Below are positions 8,419 to 17,107 of a DNA stretch of 35,742 nt, in pieces; position 1 is the stretch's first letter; each line of letters opens with the position of its first letter. The stretch comes from Eubacteriaceae bacterium (GTDB lineage: Bacteria > Bacillota > Clostridia > Lachnospirales > Lachnospiraceae): positions 1-35,742 of the forward strand of contig CAJTCR010000045.1 in the NCBI GenBank assembly GCA_910574915.1, in the 5' to 3' direction. The position numbers and the translations under genes were made by a program. The notes under the pieces were generated by a model. The model was not told the origin of the DNA. It did not search any database and saw only the letters and a program-made list of their open reading frames with translations.

Positions 8419-9318
8419 ATGGATGCTTTGGAATTTAAAAAAGAGATAGAAGACCGGACAGCCGCACTCGAACAGGTGATTAGCAAGTATCTCCCAAAAG
8501 AAGAAGGGCGCCAGCAGATCATAATGGAAGCGATGAACTACAGCCTGCTTTCCGGCGGGAAGCGCTTAAGGCCGATGCTGATGCTTGAGGCATACCGGAT
8601 GTTTGGCGGGCAGGAGGCGGTGATTGAGCCATTTTTGGCGGCGATCGAGATGATCCATACGTATTCGCTGATTCACGACGACCTGCCGGCGATGGACGAC
8701 GATGCGTACCGGCGCGGCAGAAAAACGACGCACGTTGTTTATGGGGAAGCAATGGGCATCCTTGCCGGAGACGCATTGCTCAATTTTGCGTTTGAGACGG
8801 CTGCAAAGGCATTTGATCTGGGAAGCAAGCCGCGCCAGACTGCAAGGGCAATGCAGATTTTGGCAGGAAAAGCAGGAATTTACGGAATGCTCGGCGGCCA
8901 GGTAGTGGACGTGCAAAATGAAGGGGACAAGCATCTGGACGGGCATACGCTTTCGTTTATCTACCGCTTAAAGACAGGGGCTTTGATCGAGTCTGCAATG
9001 ACAATCGGCGCTGTTTTGGCAGGGGCGGATGAAAATGAGGTGGCGGTTTTAGAGCAGGCGGCAGGAAAGGTCGGCGTTGCGTTCCAGATCCAGGATGATA
9101 TATTGGATGTTACAAGCACGCTGGAAGAACTGGGAAAACCGGTTGGTTCCGATGAAAAAAATCAGAAATGTACGTATGTCACAATGTATGGCATGGAAGC
9201 GGCGAAAGAGCAGGTAGAAAAGCTGACGCAGGAAGCGGCGGCATGTATGGAATCGCTGCCTGTCCATAATGAATTTTTGGACAGCTTGTTTTTGTATCTG
9301 ACAAGACGGCGCAGCTAA
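8419..9318 (+). CDS. ispA: Polyprenyl (farnesyl/geranyl) diphosphate synthase
   Basis: A trans-isoprenyl diphosphate synthase that condenses isopentenyl diphosphate with allylic primers to make C15 or C20 chains for later undecaprenyl and quinone-like products. The 299-residue protein has the first Asp-rich motif DDLPAMDDD at 87-95, the substrate block GGKRLRP (46-52), and the second motif FQIQDDILD. The bulky residues before the first Asp motif (YSLIHDD) favour a farnesyl-type product, but chain length cannot be fixed from sequence alone. It lies between xseB and dxs, so the operon supplies both precursor and chain. Confidence 0.92.
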   Translation: MDALEFKKEIEDRTAALEQVISKYLPKEEGRQQIIMEAMNYSLLSGGKRLRPMLMLEAYRMFGGQEAVIEPFLAAIEMIHTYSLIHDDLPAMDDDAYRRGRKTTHVVYGEAMGILAGDALLNFAFETAAKAFDLGSKPRQTARAMQILAGKAGIYGMLGGQVVDVQNEGDKHLDGHTLSFIYRLKTGALIESAMTIGAVLAGADENEVAVLEQAAGKVGVAFQIQDDILDVTSTLEELGKPVGSDEKNQKCTYVTMYGMEAAKEQVEKLTQEAAACMESLPVHNEFLDSLFLYLTRRRS

Positions 9319-9349
9319 TGGAGACAGCCGCTTCAGTTAGGAAGAAAAT

Positions 9350-11242
9350 ATGATACTTGATAAAATCAATCAGACGAATGATATAAAAAAGCTGGACAAA
9401 GAAGAGATCCAAATGCTTTCCGGGGAGATCCGGCAGTTTTTGATCGAGAGCCTGTCTAAGACCGGAGGGCATCTGGCGTCCAACCTGGGCGTAGTGGAGC
9501 TTACAATGGCGCTGCACCTGACGTTTGACCTGCCTTTGGACAAGGTCATCTGGGACGTCGGGCACCAGTCCTATACGCATAAGATCCTGACTGGGCGTAA
9601 GGATGGATTTGGCACGCTGCGCCAGTTCGGCGGCATGAGCGGGTTTCCAAAGACGGCGGAAAGCGACTGCGACTGCTTTAATACCGGCCACAGCTCCACG
9701 TCGGTTTCGGCAGGGCTTGGCATCGCCGCAGCAAGGGATCTAAAGGGCGAGGACTATCGCGTAATTTCCGTAATCGGGGACGGGGCGCTGACTGGCGGCA
9801 TGGCGTTTGAAGCGTTAAACAACGCGTCCAAGCTGGAAACCAATTTTATAATTGTATTAAACGATAACGATATGTCGATCTCTCCGAATGTCGGCGGGCT
9901 GTCGCAGTACCTTGGCGGCATTCGCACAGCACACGCGTACCAGGATTTAAAAAACGGCGTTATGGAATCGCTGTATAAAATCCCGGTGTATGGAGAACGC
10001 ATTGTGCAGAGAATCCGCAGGACAAAAAGCGGCATTAAGCAGCTTCTGCTTCCGGGTATGCTGTTTGAAGATATGGGGATCTTGTACCTTGGGCCGGTGG
10101 ACGGGCACGATATCGAAAAAATGACAGCGATGTTTCAAAAGGCTTCGCGTGTCAGCGGGCCGGTGCTTGTGCATGTGCTGACCGAAAAAGGCAGAGGCTA
10201 CGAGCCTGCGGTGCGCCATCCGGCGCGTTTCCACGGGACGGAACCGTTTGACATCGCAACAGGGCTTGCAAAGCAGAAGAAGAAAAAAGCAGCCTACACC
10301 GATATTTTTTCGACCGTAATGCGCAAGCTTGGCGACCGTGACGAAAAAGTGGTGGCGATAACGGCGGCGATGGAGACAGGGACTGGCTTAAAGCGTTTTC
10401 ACAATATGTTTCCCAAACGGTTTTTCGATGTCGGCATTGCAGAGGGACATGCGGTCACGTTTGCGGCAGGGCTTGCGGCAGGTGGGCAAAAGCCTGTATT
10501 TGCCGTGTATTCTTCTTTTTTGCAGCGTGCTTATGACCAGATCCTGCACGATGTCTGCTTGCAGAACCTGCCGGTTGTCTTTGCCATTGACCGTGCCGGG
10601 ATTGTAGGCAGCGACGGCGAGACGCACCAGGGGCTGTTTGACATTTCGTATTTGATGACGATACCGAATATTACGCTGCTGGCGCCGAAAAACAAATGGG
10701 AATTTTCGGATATGATCAAGTTTGCCATCGACTGCGGGCGTCCCGCGGCAATCCGCTATCCGCGCGGAGAAGCGTTTGACGGGCTGATGCAGTACCGTGC
10801 GCCGGTCGAGTACGCAAAGAGCGAGACGCTGTATGAAGCAGGCAGTGTCGTGCTGCTTGCGTATGGCAGTATGGTAAAGACGGCGCTGGACGTACGGGAA
10901 CGCCTAAAACAGGCAGGCGTTGACTGCGCGCTGGTCAACATGCGCTTTGCAAAACCGCTGGATACGCAGATGCTTGACCATGTGTCTAAGTCTTACCGCC
11001 TTGCGGTAACAATGGAAGAAAACGTAAAAACAGGCGGTATGGGCGAGGCAGTGGCGGCATATTTGCGCACGGCAGGCGCTAAGGTGGGGCTTTTGCATAT
11101 CGCGGTCGAAGATACGTTTCTTCCGCATGGAAATGTGGAGGTGCTAAGGCGCCAGGCGGGGCTGGATGCAGAAAGCATTGTACAAAAAATAAACGGATGG
11201 CTGCAAAATCAGCAAATGCAGCCGGAAGCAGGTGGATCATAA
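9350..11242 (+). CDS. dxs: 1-deoxy-D-xylulose-5-phosphate synthase
   Basis: The thiamine-diphosphate enzyme that joins pyruvate and glyceraldehyde 3-phosphate, the first step of the MEP isoprenoid pathway. The 630-residue length is typical. It shows HLASNLGVVELT, WDVGHQSYTHKILTGR, the cofactor/Mg site GDGALTGG (GDG at 143-145), the pyrimidine-binding segment (GIAEGHAVTFAAGLA), DRAGIVGSDGETHQG, and a C-terminal transketolase domain. Expected next pathway genes (dxr, ispG) are not in the window. An AGGAAG site precedes the ATG. Followed at once by tlyA. Confidence 0.95.
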   Translation: MILDKINQTNDIKKLDKEEIQMLSGEIRQFLIESLSKTGGHLASNLGVVELTMALHLTFDLPLDKVIWDVGHQSYTHKILTGRKDGFGTLRQFGGMSGFPKTAESDCDCFNTGHSSTSVSAGLGIAAARDLKGEDYRVISVIGDGALTGGMAFEALNNASKLETNFIIVLNDNDMSISPNVGGLSQYLGGIRTAHAYQDLKNGVMESLYKIPVYGERIVQRIRRTKSGIKQLLLPGMLFEDMGILYLGPVDGHDIEKMTAMFQKASRVSGPVLVHVLTEKGRGYEPAVRHPARFHGTEPFDIATGLAKQKKKKAAYTDIFSTVMRKLGDRDEKVVAITAAMETGTGLKRFHNMFPKRFFDVGIAEGHAVTFAAGLAAGGQKPVFAVYSSFLQRAYDQILHDVCLQNLPVVFAIDRAGIVGSDGETHQGLFDISYLMTIPNITLLAPKNKWEFSDMIKFAIDCGRPAAIRYPRGEAFDGLMQYRAPVEYAKSETLYEAGSVVLLAYGSMVKTALDVRERLKQAGVDCALVNMRFAKPLDTQMLDHVSKSYRLAVTMEENVKTGGMGEAVAAYLRTAGAKVGLLHIAVEDTFLPHGNVEVLRRQAGLDAESIVQKINGWLQNQQMQPEAGGS

Positions 11243-11253
11243 ATGGTGGGGAC

Positions 11254-12069
11254 ATGAAGGAAAGATTGGATATGCTGCTTGTAAAGCGTGCGCTGGCGCC
11301 TTCCAGGGAAAAAGCAAAGGCAATGATTATGGAAGGCAGCGTCTACGTCAACGGGCAGAAGGAGGAAAAAGCCGGCTCCATGTTTGCGGAGCAGGCGCAG
11401 ATTGAAGTACGCGGAAAGACGCTTAAGTATGTCAGCCGCGGCGGGTTAAAGCTGGAAAAGGCGATGGAGCGGTTCGGGATTTCGCTGGAAGAAAAAGTAT
11501 GTATGGATATCGGTGCATCGACCGGTGGGTTTACAGACTGTATGCTGCAAAACGGGGCAAAAAAGGTCTATGCGGTAGATGTCGGATATGGGCAGTTTGC
11601 GTGGAAGCTGCGCCAGGATGCGCGTGTCGTCTGCATGGAAAAGACAAATATCCGCTATGTAACGCCTGAGGATATTGCGGACGTGCTGGATTTTGCATCG
11701 GTCGACGTATCGTTTATTTCGCTGACAAAAGTGCTTGGCGTGGCAAATAAGCTGCTGGCGCAAAACGGGGAGATGGTCTGTTTGATTAAGCCGCAGTTTG
11801 AAGCCGGGCGGGAAAAGGTCGGCAAAAAAGGCGTTGTCCGCGACAAGGACGTACACCTAGAGGTGATCGAAAAGGTGGCTGCATTTGCCAGGGAGACGGG
11901 CTTTTTGCTCCTTAATCTGGATTATTCGCCGATCAAAGGGCCGGAAGGAAATATTGAATATTTAATGCATCTGCAAAAGGGGGCAGGCTTGGCGCACGAG
12001 AGAGAACAGGAGGAGGCGGCAGACAGCAGGGCGGTAGTAGAAGCTGCACATGCTGCATTGGATAAATGA
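11254..12069 (+). CDS. tlyA: TlyA-family rRNA 2'-O-methyltransferase (hemolysin A-like)
   Basis: An S4-plus-FtsJ methyltransferase; in Mycobacterium TlyA methylates 16S and 23S rRNA ribose. The 271-residue protein has an N-terminal S4 domain (ERLDMLLVKRALAPSREKA), a SAM-binding motif DIGASTGGFTD at 85-95, and VDVSFISLTKVL and LIKPQFEAGRE. The start at 11254 is chosen because GGTGGGG lies just upstream and the S4 domain begins there; a longer in-frame start at 11197 would overlap dxs and adds residues unlike the family. Its stop overlaps the nadK start (ATGA). The hemolysin label in databases is historical. Confidence 0.9.
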   Translation: MKERLDMLLVKRALAPSREKAKAMIMEGSVYVNGQKEEKAGSMFAEQAQIEVRGKTLKYVSRGGLKLEKAMERFGISLEEKVCMDIGASTGGFTDCMLQNGAKKVYAVDVGYGQFAWKLRQDARVVCMEKTNIRYVTPEDIADVLDFASVDVSFISLTKVLGVANKLLAQNGEMVCLIKPQFEAGREKVGKKGVVRDKDVHLEVIEKVAAFARETGFLLLNLDYSPIKGPEGNIEYLMHLQKGAGLAHEREQEEAADSRAVVEAAHAALDK

Positions 12070-12914
12070 AAAAATTTGTTTTGATCGTCAACGCGTTTAA
12101 GGACAAAAACCTGGCGCAGACGCACAGCCTGAGCAGCTATATACGGACAATGGGCGGAAGCTGCCGCTACCTTGTCAGTGTGGACGAGCAGGAAAACATT
12201 TGCAGGGTGCGCGCCGAGGATATCCCGGACGATACCGAATGCATCCTTGTGCTTGGCGGCGACGGTACGCTGATCCGTGCGGCAAGGGATACGGTAAAAT
12301 GCGGCGTGCCGTTAATCGGCGTCAATATGGGTACGCTCGGCTATTTATGCGAGCTTGAGACAGAGAGTGTATATGAAGGGCTGGAGCTTTTGCTGCATGA
12401 TGCGTATGTCCTAGAGGAGCGTATGATGATCTGTGGCTTTAAAGATCGAGCGTGCATCTCCCGCGCCCTAAACGATATCGTGATCCACAGAAGCGGCGCC
12501 CTGTCGTTAGTCAGCCTGACGGTCTATGTCAACGGGCAGTATCTGCACACGTTTCGGGGCGACGGTATGATTATTGCGACGCCTACCGGATCGACCGGAT
12601 ACAATATGTCCGCCGGAGGGCCGATTGTAGACCCCAAGGCACAGCTTCTGCTGCTGACGCCGATTAATTCTCATACGCTGTCACAAAAGAGCATCGTTAT
12701 TGACGCGCACGATGAGATCGTTGTGGAATTAGACGGCAGGCATACAAAGCACGACGAGGCAGTGGAGGTAAGCTTTGACGGCGACCGCGGCTGCCGGCTG
12801 GCTGTAGGAGAATGCATTCGTATACAAAAGGCGCAGGAATGTGCAAAAATAGTAAAGTGCAGCAGAATCAGTTTTTTGGAAATATTGCGCAAAAAGATGC
12901 AGTCCATGCACTGA
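12066..12914 (+). CDS. nadK: NAD kinase
   Basis: Phosphorylates NAD+ to NADP+. The 282-residue protein has the kinase GGDGT motif at residues 64-68, VNMGTLGYLCE, the LNDIVIHR segment binding NAD, and GDGMIIATPTGSTGYNMSAGGPI near the middle. Length is standard. It overlaps tlyA by four bases and precedes argR by 37 bases, the usual Clostridia order. Confidence 0.94.
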   Translation: MKKFVLIVNAFKDKNLAQTHSLSSYIRTMGGSCRYLVSVDEQENICRVRAEDIPDDTECILVLGGDGTLIRAARDTVKCGVPLIGVNMGTLGYLCELETESVYEGLELLLHDAYVLEERMMICGFKDRACISRALNDIVIHRSGALSLVSLTVYVNGQYLHTFRGDGMIIATPTGSTGYNMSAGGPIVDPKAQLLLLTPINSHTLSQKSIVIDAHDEIVVELDGRHTKHDEAVEVSFDGDRGCRLAVGECIRIQKAQECAKIVKCSRISFLEILRKKMQSMH

Positions 12915-12951
12915 TGGCTTTGGCTGCGTTCTTTTTAGAGGTATTAGAAAT

Positions 12952-13404
12952 ATGAAAGCTTCAAGACATGCAAAAATACTGGAAATTATCAGTAAATATG
13001 AGGTAGAGACACAAGAGGAGCTGGCGGCAAGGCTGGTGCAGGAGGGCTGCCCGGTCACACAGGCAACCGTATCAAGGGATATCAGAGAGCTGAAGCTGAC
13101 AAAGGTGGCGCTAAGCAGCGGCAGGCAAAAATACGCCGTGTTAAAGGAGCCGCACCGGGAGATGTCAAAATACATTCGGGTATTTAAAGACGGCTTCCGC
13201 TCAATGGATATGGCGCAAAATATCCTTGTGATCAAGACCGTATCCGGCATGGCAATGGCGGTCGCAGCGGCGCTGGATGCGATGGAATGCCATGAAATCG
13301 TAGGCAGTATCGCCGGAGACGACACGATTATGTGCGCAGTCCGTACCGTTGAAGAAACCGCTGTACTTATGAAGCGCCTGGGAAAGATGGTGGACGGCAG
13401 GTAG
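12952..13404 (+). CDS. argR: Arginine repressor ArgR
   Basis: A hexameric repressor/activator of arginine metabolism that senses L-arginine. The 150-residue protein has an N-terminal winged helix (YEVETQEELAARL, TQATVSRDIRELKL with Ser41-Arg42 in the recognition helix) and a C-terminal oligomerisation/arginine-binding domain with GSIAGDDTI (118-126); the two adjacent Asp residues (123-124) are the expected arginine contacts. GAGGT precedes the start. In this position it is the ahrC-type regulator seen across Firmicutes. Confidence 0.94.
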   Translation: MKASRHAKILEIISKYEVETQEELAARLVQEGCPVTQATVSRDIRELKLTKVALSSGRQKYAVLKEPHREMSKYIRVFKDGFRSMDMAQNILVIKTVSGMAMAVAAALDAMECHEIVGSIAGDDTIMCAVRTVEETAVLMKRLGKMVDGR

Positions 13405-13451
13405 ATGCCCAGCGTAAGCGTACGCGGAAATAAAATAGGAGGAAGTGACGC

Positions 13452-15161
13452 ATGTTACATAATCTTCATGTGAAAAATCTTGCTTTAATAGAAGAAGCAG
13501 AAGTTGATTTTTCCGGCGGGCTCAATATCCTGTCCGGGGAAACAGGCGCCGGAAAGTCAATTATTATCGGTTCGATCGGAGTGGCGATCGGGGAAAAGGT
13601 ATCTAAGGACATGATTCGAAAGGACGCGGATTACGCGCTTGTGGAGCTTGTATTTTCCGTAGGTGCCAAGGTCAGAAAAAAGCTGGAAGCAATGGATATT
13701 TTAATGGAAGACGACCAGGTTATTTTGACAAGAAGGATCTCTGGCGGGCGTTCGGTTGCAAAGATCAATTCAGAAAGCGTATCCGCGGCAAAGCTCAAGC
13801 AGGCAGCCTCACTGTTAATCGATATCCACGGGCAGCATGAGCACCAGTCTTTGTTAGATGAAAAAAACCATCTGCAAATTTTGGATGCTTACGCAAAAAA
13901 AGAGTTAAGGCACTTAAAAGAACAGCTATCCGTGGCATACCAGGATTATACCAGCATCCGCCAGGAGTGCAGAAACGCGGCGCTGGATACGGAACAGCGG
14001 GCAAGGGAGCTGTCTTTTTTGCAGTATGAAGCAGACGAAATCGCGGACGCCGCGTTAACGCTTGGTGAGGACGAAGAGCTGGAAACGCAGTACCGGCGTT
14101 TTGCAAACGGAAAGCAGATTATGGGCAGCATCGGCAAAGTCTATGAGCTTGCCTCGGAAAACGGCGCCGCAGGCATGACCGGGCACGCAGTGCTGGAAAT
14201 TGCAAAAATCAGCGCATACGATGAAAAAGTTGCCCAGCTTGAAGGGCAGTTAATGGAAATTGACAACCTGCTGAATGATTTTAACCGTGAGCTGGCAGGC
14301 TATATGGACGACACAGACTTTGACGAAGCGCGTTTTTATGAGATCGAAAAGCGCCTGGATCTGATTAACGGGCTGAAAGCAAAGTACGGCAGTTCCATTG
14401 CAAAGATTTTATCCGAATATGAAAAAAAGCTGGAAAGAATTGAAAAACTCAGCGACTACGACGCGTATCTGGCTGGATTGCAGCAGCGGCTTGCCCAAAA
14501 AGAAGCCGATTTAAAGGTGCTTTGCCAAAAGGTGTCTGACATCCGCAAAAAAGAAGCGTCGAAGCTGACAAAAAAAATCAAGGCGGCATTGATTGATTTG
14601 AATTTTCTGGACGTCCAGTTTGCACTGAACCTGACGCAGAAAAAAGAATATTCCCAGTCCGGCTATGATGACGCGGAATTTTTAATTTCCACAAATCCGG
14701 GCGAGCCGCTAAAATCCCTGACCAAAGTGGCATCCGGCGGAGAATTGTCCAGAATTATGCTGGCAATCAAAGCAGTGCTTGCCGACTGCGATGAAATCGG
14801 GACGCTTATTTTTGATGAAATTGATACCGGAATCAGCGGGCGCACCGCACAAAAGGTTTCCGAGAAGATGAATGTCATATCCAAAGAACACCAGATTTTA
14901 TGCATTACCCATCTGCCGCAGATCGCAGCGATGGCGGACTCCCATTTTTTAATTGAAAAACAGGCAAAAAACAATCAGACACAGACAAAAATCCGAAAGC
15001 TGAATGAACCAGAAAGCATCACAGAGCTTGGGCGGATGTTAGGCGGTGTCAAAATCACAGACACCGTTTTAAAAAGTGCAAAAGAAATGAAGGATCTGGC
15101 AGTCGCCACAAAAAATTCCCAGAGTGAAAAAAAAGGATCAAGACATACTAAGGTGGAGTGA
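13452..15161 (+). CDS. recN: DNA repair protein RecN
   Basis: An SMC-like ATPase that acts early at double-strand breaks. The 569-residue protein has Walker A GETGAGKS at 29-36, two long coiled-coil arms in the middle (about 150-370), the ABC signature VASGGELSRIML, Walker B FDEIDTGISG, and the D-loop/His switch CITHLPQIAAMAD. All are intact. AGGAGGAAG precedes the start. A long imperfect hairpin follows the stop. Confidence 0.95.
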   Translation: MLHNLHVKNLALIEEAEVDFSGGLNILSGETGAGKSIIIGSIGVAIGEKVSKDMIRKDADYALVELVFSVGAKVRKKLEAMDILMEDDQVILTRRISGGRSVAKINSESVSAAKLKQAASLLIDIHGQHEHQSLLDEKNHLQILDAYAKKELRHLKEQLSVAYQDYTSIRQECRNAALDTEQRARELSFLQYEADEIADAALTLGEDEELETQYRRFANGKQIMGSIGKVYELASENGAAGMTGHAVLEIAKISAYDEKVAQLEGQLMEIDNLLNDFNRELAGYMDDTDFDEARFYEIEKRLDLINGLKAKYGSSIAKILSEYEKKLERIEKLSDYDAYLAGLQQRLAQKEADLKVLCQKVSDIRKKEASKLTKKIKAALIDLNFLDVQFALNLTQKKEYSQSGYDDAEFLISTNPGEPLKSLTKVASGGELSRIMLAIKAVLADCDEIGTLIFDEIDTGISGRTAQKVSEKMNVISKEHQILCITHLPQIAAMADSHFLIEKQAKNNQTQTKIRKLNEPESITELGRMLGGVKITDTVLKSAKEMKDLAVATKNSQSEKKGSRHTKVE

Positions 15162-15169
15162 GATTTTGA

Positions 15170-15233
15170 AATAAAACGCGTGGTTTCGGGAACAATTCTA
15201 TAGTAGCAAAGAAAAGGAAACCAGCGTTTTATT
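15170..15233 (+). terminator. Long hairpin between recN and spoIVB
   Basis: The arms 15170-15187 and 15217-15233 pair over 17 bases with a single bulged G, around a 29-base loop. Only TTTTATT follows within the arm, so it may be a weak terminator, an mRNA-stabilising stem, or a separator between the recN operon and the sporulation gene. Confidence 0.5.
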
Positions 15234-15293
15234 AGAAATCCGCCAAAGCGGTAGATCACCGTTTCTAAATACGCAGGAAAAGGGATGTCTTAC

Positions 15294-16571
15294 ATGTTGC
15301 AAAGATTATGGATTCAGTTTCAAAGAAAAAGAAAAGCCGCAGGATATACAGGGATTTTGATCGGCATAATATTTGCCTATACGCTTCTTTTGCGTTCCCT
15401 GCCCGATAAAATGTATGTGGAACAGGGAGGCGAGCCGGACTGTACGTTTGACGTACCCGTCACAGGGACGGTTGTAAAAAGTACGGAAGTATTTGCCGGC
15501 ATGTCCACATCGCAAAAAAGCGCCATCCACCTAACGCCAGGCACCCAGGCAGAAAACGGCACCCAGGCAGGCTCCTACCAGGTACTCTGCAAACTGTTCG
15601 GCAAGATACCATTAAAACGTATTCCCGTGCAGGAGGTCAGCAAAAAAGAACTGCTGCCGGCAGGCACCAATATTGGAATTTACGTAAAAAATAAAAAGAT
15701 CATGATTATCGGCACCGGAGAGGTCACTGACGAATCCGGCGCCAGAAGCGAACCGGCAAAAAACGTCGTCCAAAGCGGAGACTACATTCTTGCCGTAAAC
15801 GGAGAGCCCGTACAGTCCAAAACACAGCTTGTAGAGAAAATCTCTTTTTGCGAGGGCAAAAAGATCCGCTTAAAGCTGCTGCGCGGCAAAAAAGAAGAAA
15901 TCGAGGTATCGATTCAGCCGGTGCGTTCCCAGGCGGGCATCTACCAGGCAGGCATCTGGGTGCGAGATGACATCGCAGGCGTCGGTACGCTGACCTATGT
16001 CACCGACACAAAGCAGTACGGCGCCCTTGGACACGGAGTCACCGACGCCGACGTCGGCAGCCTGATCGATATCGAAAAAGGCTCCATCTATGAGACGACC
16101 ATTTTGGAAATCCGCAAGGGCAAAAGAGGACAGCCCGGCGAAATGTCCGGCATGATCAATTACGACGACAATTACAAGCTTGGCACCGTCGAAGAGAACA
16201 CGAACGTCGGCATCTACGGCACCTTGTCAAAAATGCCCGACGAGTTAAAAAGCGCGTCCGCGCTTCCAGTCACATACAAAGAAGGCATCAAAAGAGGAAA
16301 AGCACAGATCATAAGCTCTGTAGAAGGAACACGCGAAGCATACGACATCGAGATCGAACAGACCGATTACCACAGCGAAGGAAACAACAAAGGTATCCAG
16401 TTTCAGGTCACAGACAAACGTCTGCTGGAAGATACCGGAGGGATTATTCAGGGAATGTCAGGATCGCCGATCACCCAGAACGGGCATGTGATCGGGGCGG
16501 TGACGCATGTGTTTATCTCGGATTCCAAGATGGGGTATGGGATATTTATTGAAAACATGCTGGAGCATTGA
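15294..16571 (+). CDS. spoIVB: SpoIVB sporulation peptidase (S55 family)
   Basis: A serine peptidase made in the forespore that crosses the intermembrane space to trigger processing of pro-sigma-K. The 425-residue protein has one N-terminal membrane segment (about 19-37), a PDZ domain (about 120-195, with GDYILAVNGEPVQSK), the catalytic histidine in GHGVTD (His247) and the serine motif GMSGSPI (387-393). The start at 15294 is preferred because GGAAAAGGG is nine bases before it; the in-frame ATG at 15285 touches that site. In most Clostridia spo0A follows at once; here a strong terminator and unrelated sequence follow. Confidence 0.93.
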   Translation: MLQRLWIQFQRKRKAAGYTGILIGIIFAYTLLLRSLPDKMYVEQGGEPDCTFDVPVTGTVVKSTEVFAGMSTSQKSAIHLTPGTQAENGTQAGSYQVLCKLFGKIPLKRIPVQEVSKKELLPAGTNIGIYVKNKKIMIIGTGEVTDESGARSEPAKNVVQSGDYILAVNGEPVQSKTQLVEKISFCEGKKIRLKLLRGKKEEIEVSIQPVRSQAGIYQAGIWVRDDIAGVGTLTYVTDTKQYGALGHGVTDADVGSLIDIEKGSIYETTILEIRKGKRGQPGEMSGMINYDDNYKLGTVEENTNVGIYGTLSKMPDELKSASALPVTYKEGIKRGKAQIISSVEGTREAYDIEIEQTDYHSEGNNKGIQFQVTDKRLLEDTGGIIQGMSGSPITQNGHVIGAVTHVFISDSKMGYGIFIENMLEH

Positions 16572-16592
16572 TGGAGCTAATTATAGATGTAG

Positions 16593-16631
16593 AAAAGCGT
16601 TTCTGTCCAGAATGGACGGAAACGCTTTTGT
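16593..16631 (+). terminator. Terminator after spoIVB
   Basis: The arms 16593-16608 and 16614-16629 pair over 16 bases with one G-U pair and a 5-base loop, ending in TTTTG. It closes the housekeeping block. Confidence 0.85.
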
Positions 16632-16652
16632 AATAATCTCTAATTTAAAATA

Positions 16653-16914
16653 CAGGCGATAGTAAATCCGATTTTACAGCAGTATGGTGTGAGCCGCGCT
16701 TATCTTTTAGGCTCATATGCCCGTGGCGAGGCAACCGGGCAGAGTGATATTGACTTGAGGATTGATAGCGGAAACTCAAAAGCATGTTTGGTCTGGGGGC
16801 TTTATATGATGAACTGACAAATTTCAAATTGGAACATTGACAGGACATCTGACGGAAGATTTTCGGAAAGATGTAGAGGCAGTGGAGAGACTGATAAAGG
16901 TGCAGCCTGCATAA
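16653..16914 (+). pseudogene. Remnant of an MNT-type nucleotidyltransferase
   Basis: Translating across frames gives the N-terminal nucleotidyltransferase signature LGSYARGEATGQSDIDLRID, where GS plus D-x-D is the metal and nucleotide site of MntA/MNT-domain proteins. The frame then breaks: FGLGALYDELTNFKLE continues one base off, a stop follows, and LTEDFRKDVEAVERLI ends the family in a third register before TAA at 16912-16914. No start codon or ribosome site is seen. Such proteins often pair with HEPN partners as toxin-antitoxin modules; no HEPN gene is present. At least two frameshifts make it non-functional. Confidence 0.75.
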
Positions 16915-16930
16915 GCAGGATTCCACATTT

Positions 16931-16980
16931 ATGTCATGATTTCCGATTACCCAGAACGGGTATGTGATCGGAGCGGTGAC
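16931..16980 (+). pseudogene. 50-bp diverged copy of the spoIVB active-site region
   Basis: Bases 16931-16980 match 16455-16504 inside spoIVB at 44 of 50 positions by direct reading. In register it reads M-S-stop-F-PITQNGYVIGAVT against MSGSPITQNGHVIGAVT in spoIVB. The similarity stops sharply on the right. It is a scrap of spoIVB or of a paralog, with the Gly after the motif Ser turned into a stop. Confidence 0.75.
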
Positions 16981-17107
16981 TATGCTAATCATACCAAAAA
17001 ATGTGCAGTTTATTCCAGGTTCCTTCTAATTATATTCCATCTGATGCTATAATATCAGAATTAGGAATAGAGCTTGGTATCTATTCCAAGCGTAAAGGAG
17101 GGCACAT

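Noticed and set aside
11197..11253. Longer tlyA start overlapping dxs
   Set aside because: The extra residues are not part of the S4 domain, and the later ATG has the better ribosome site.
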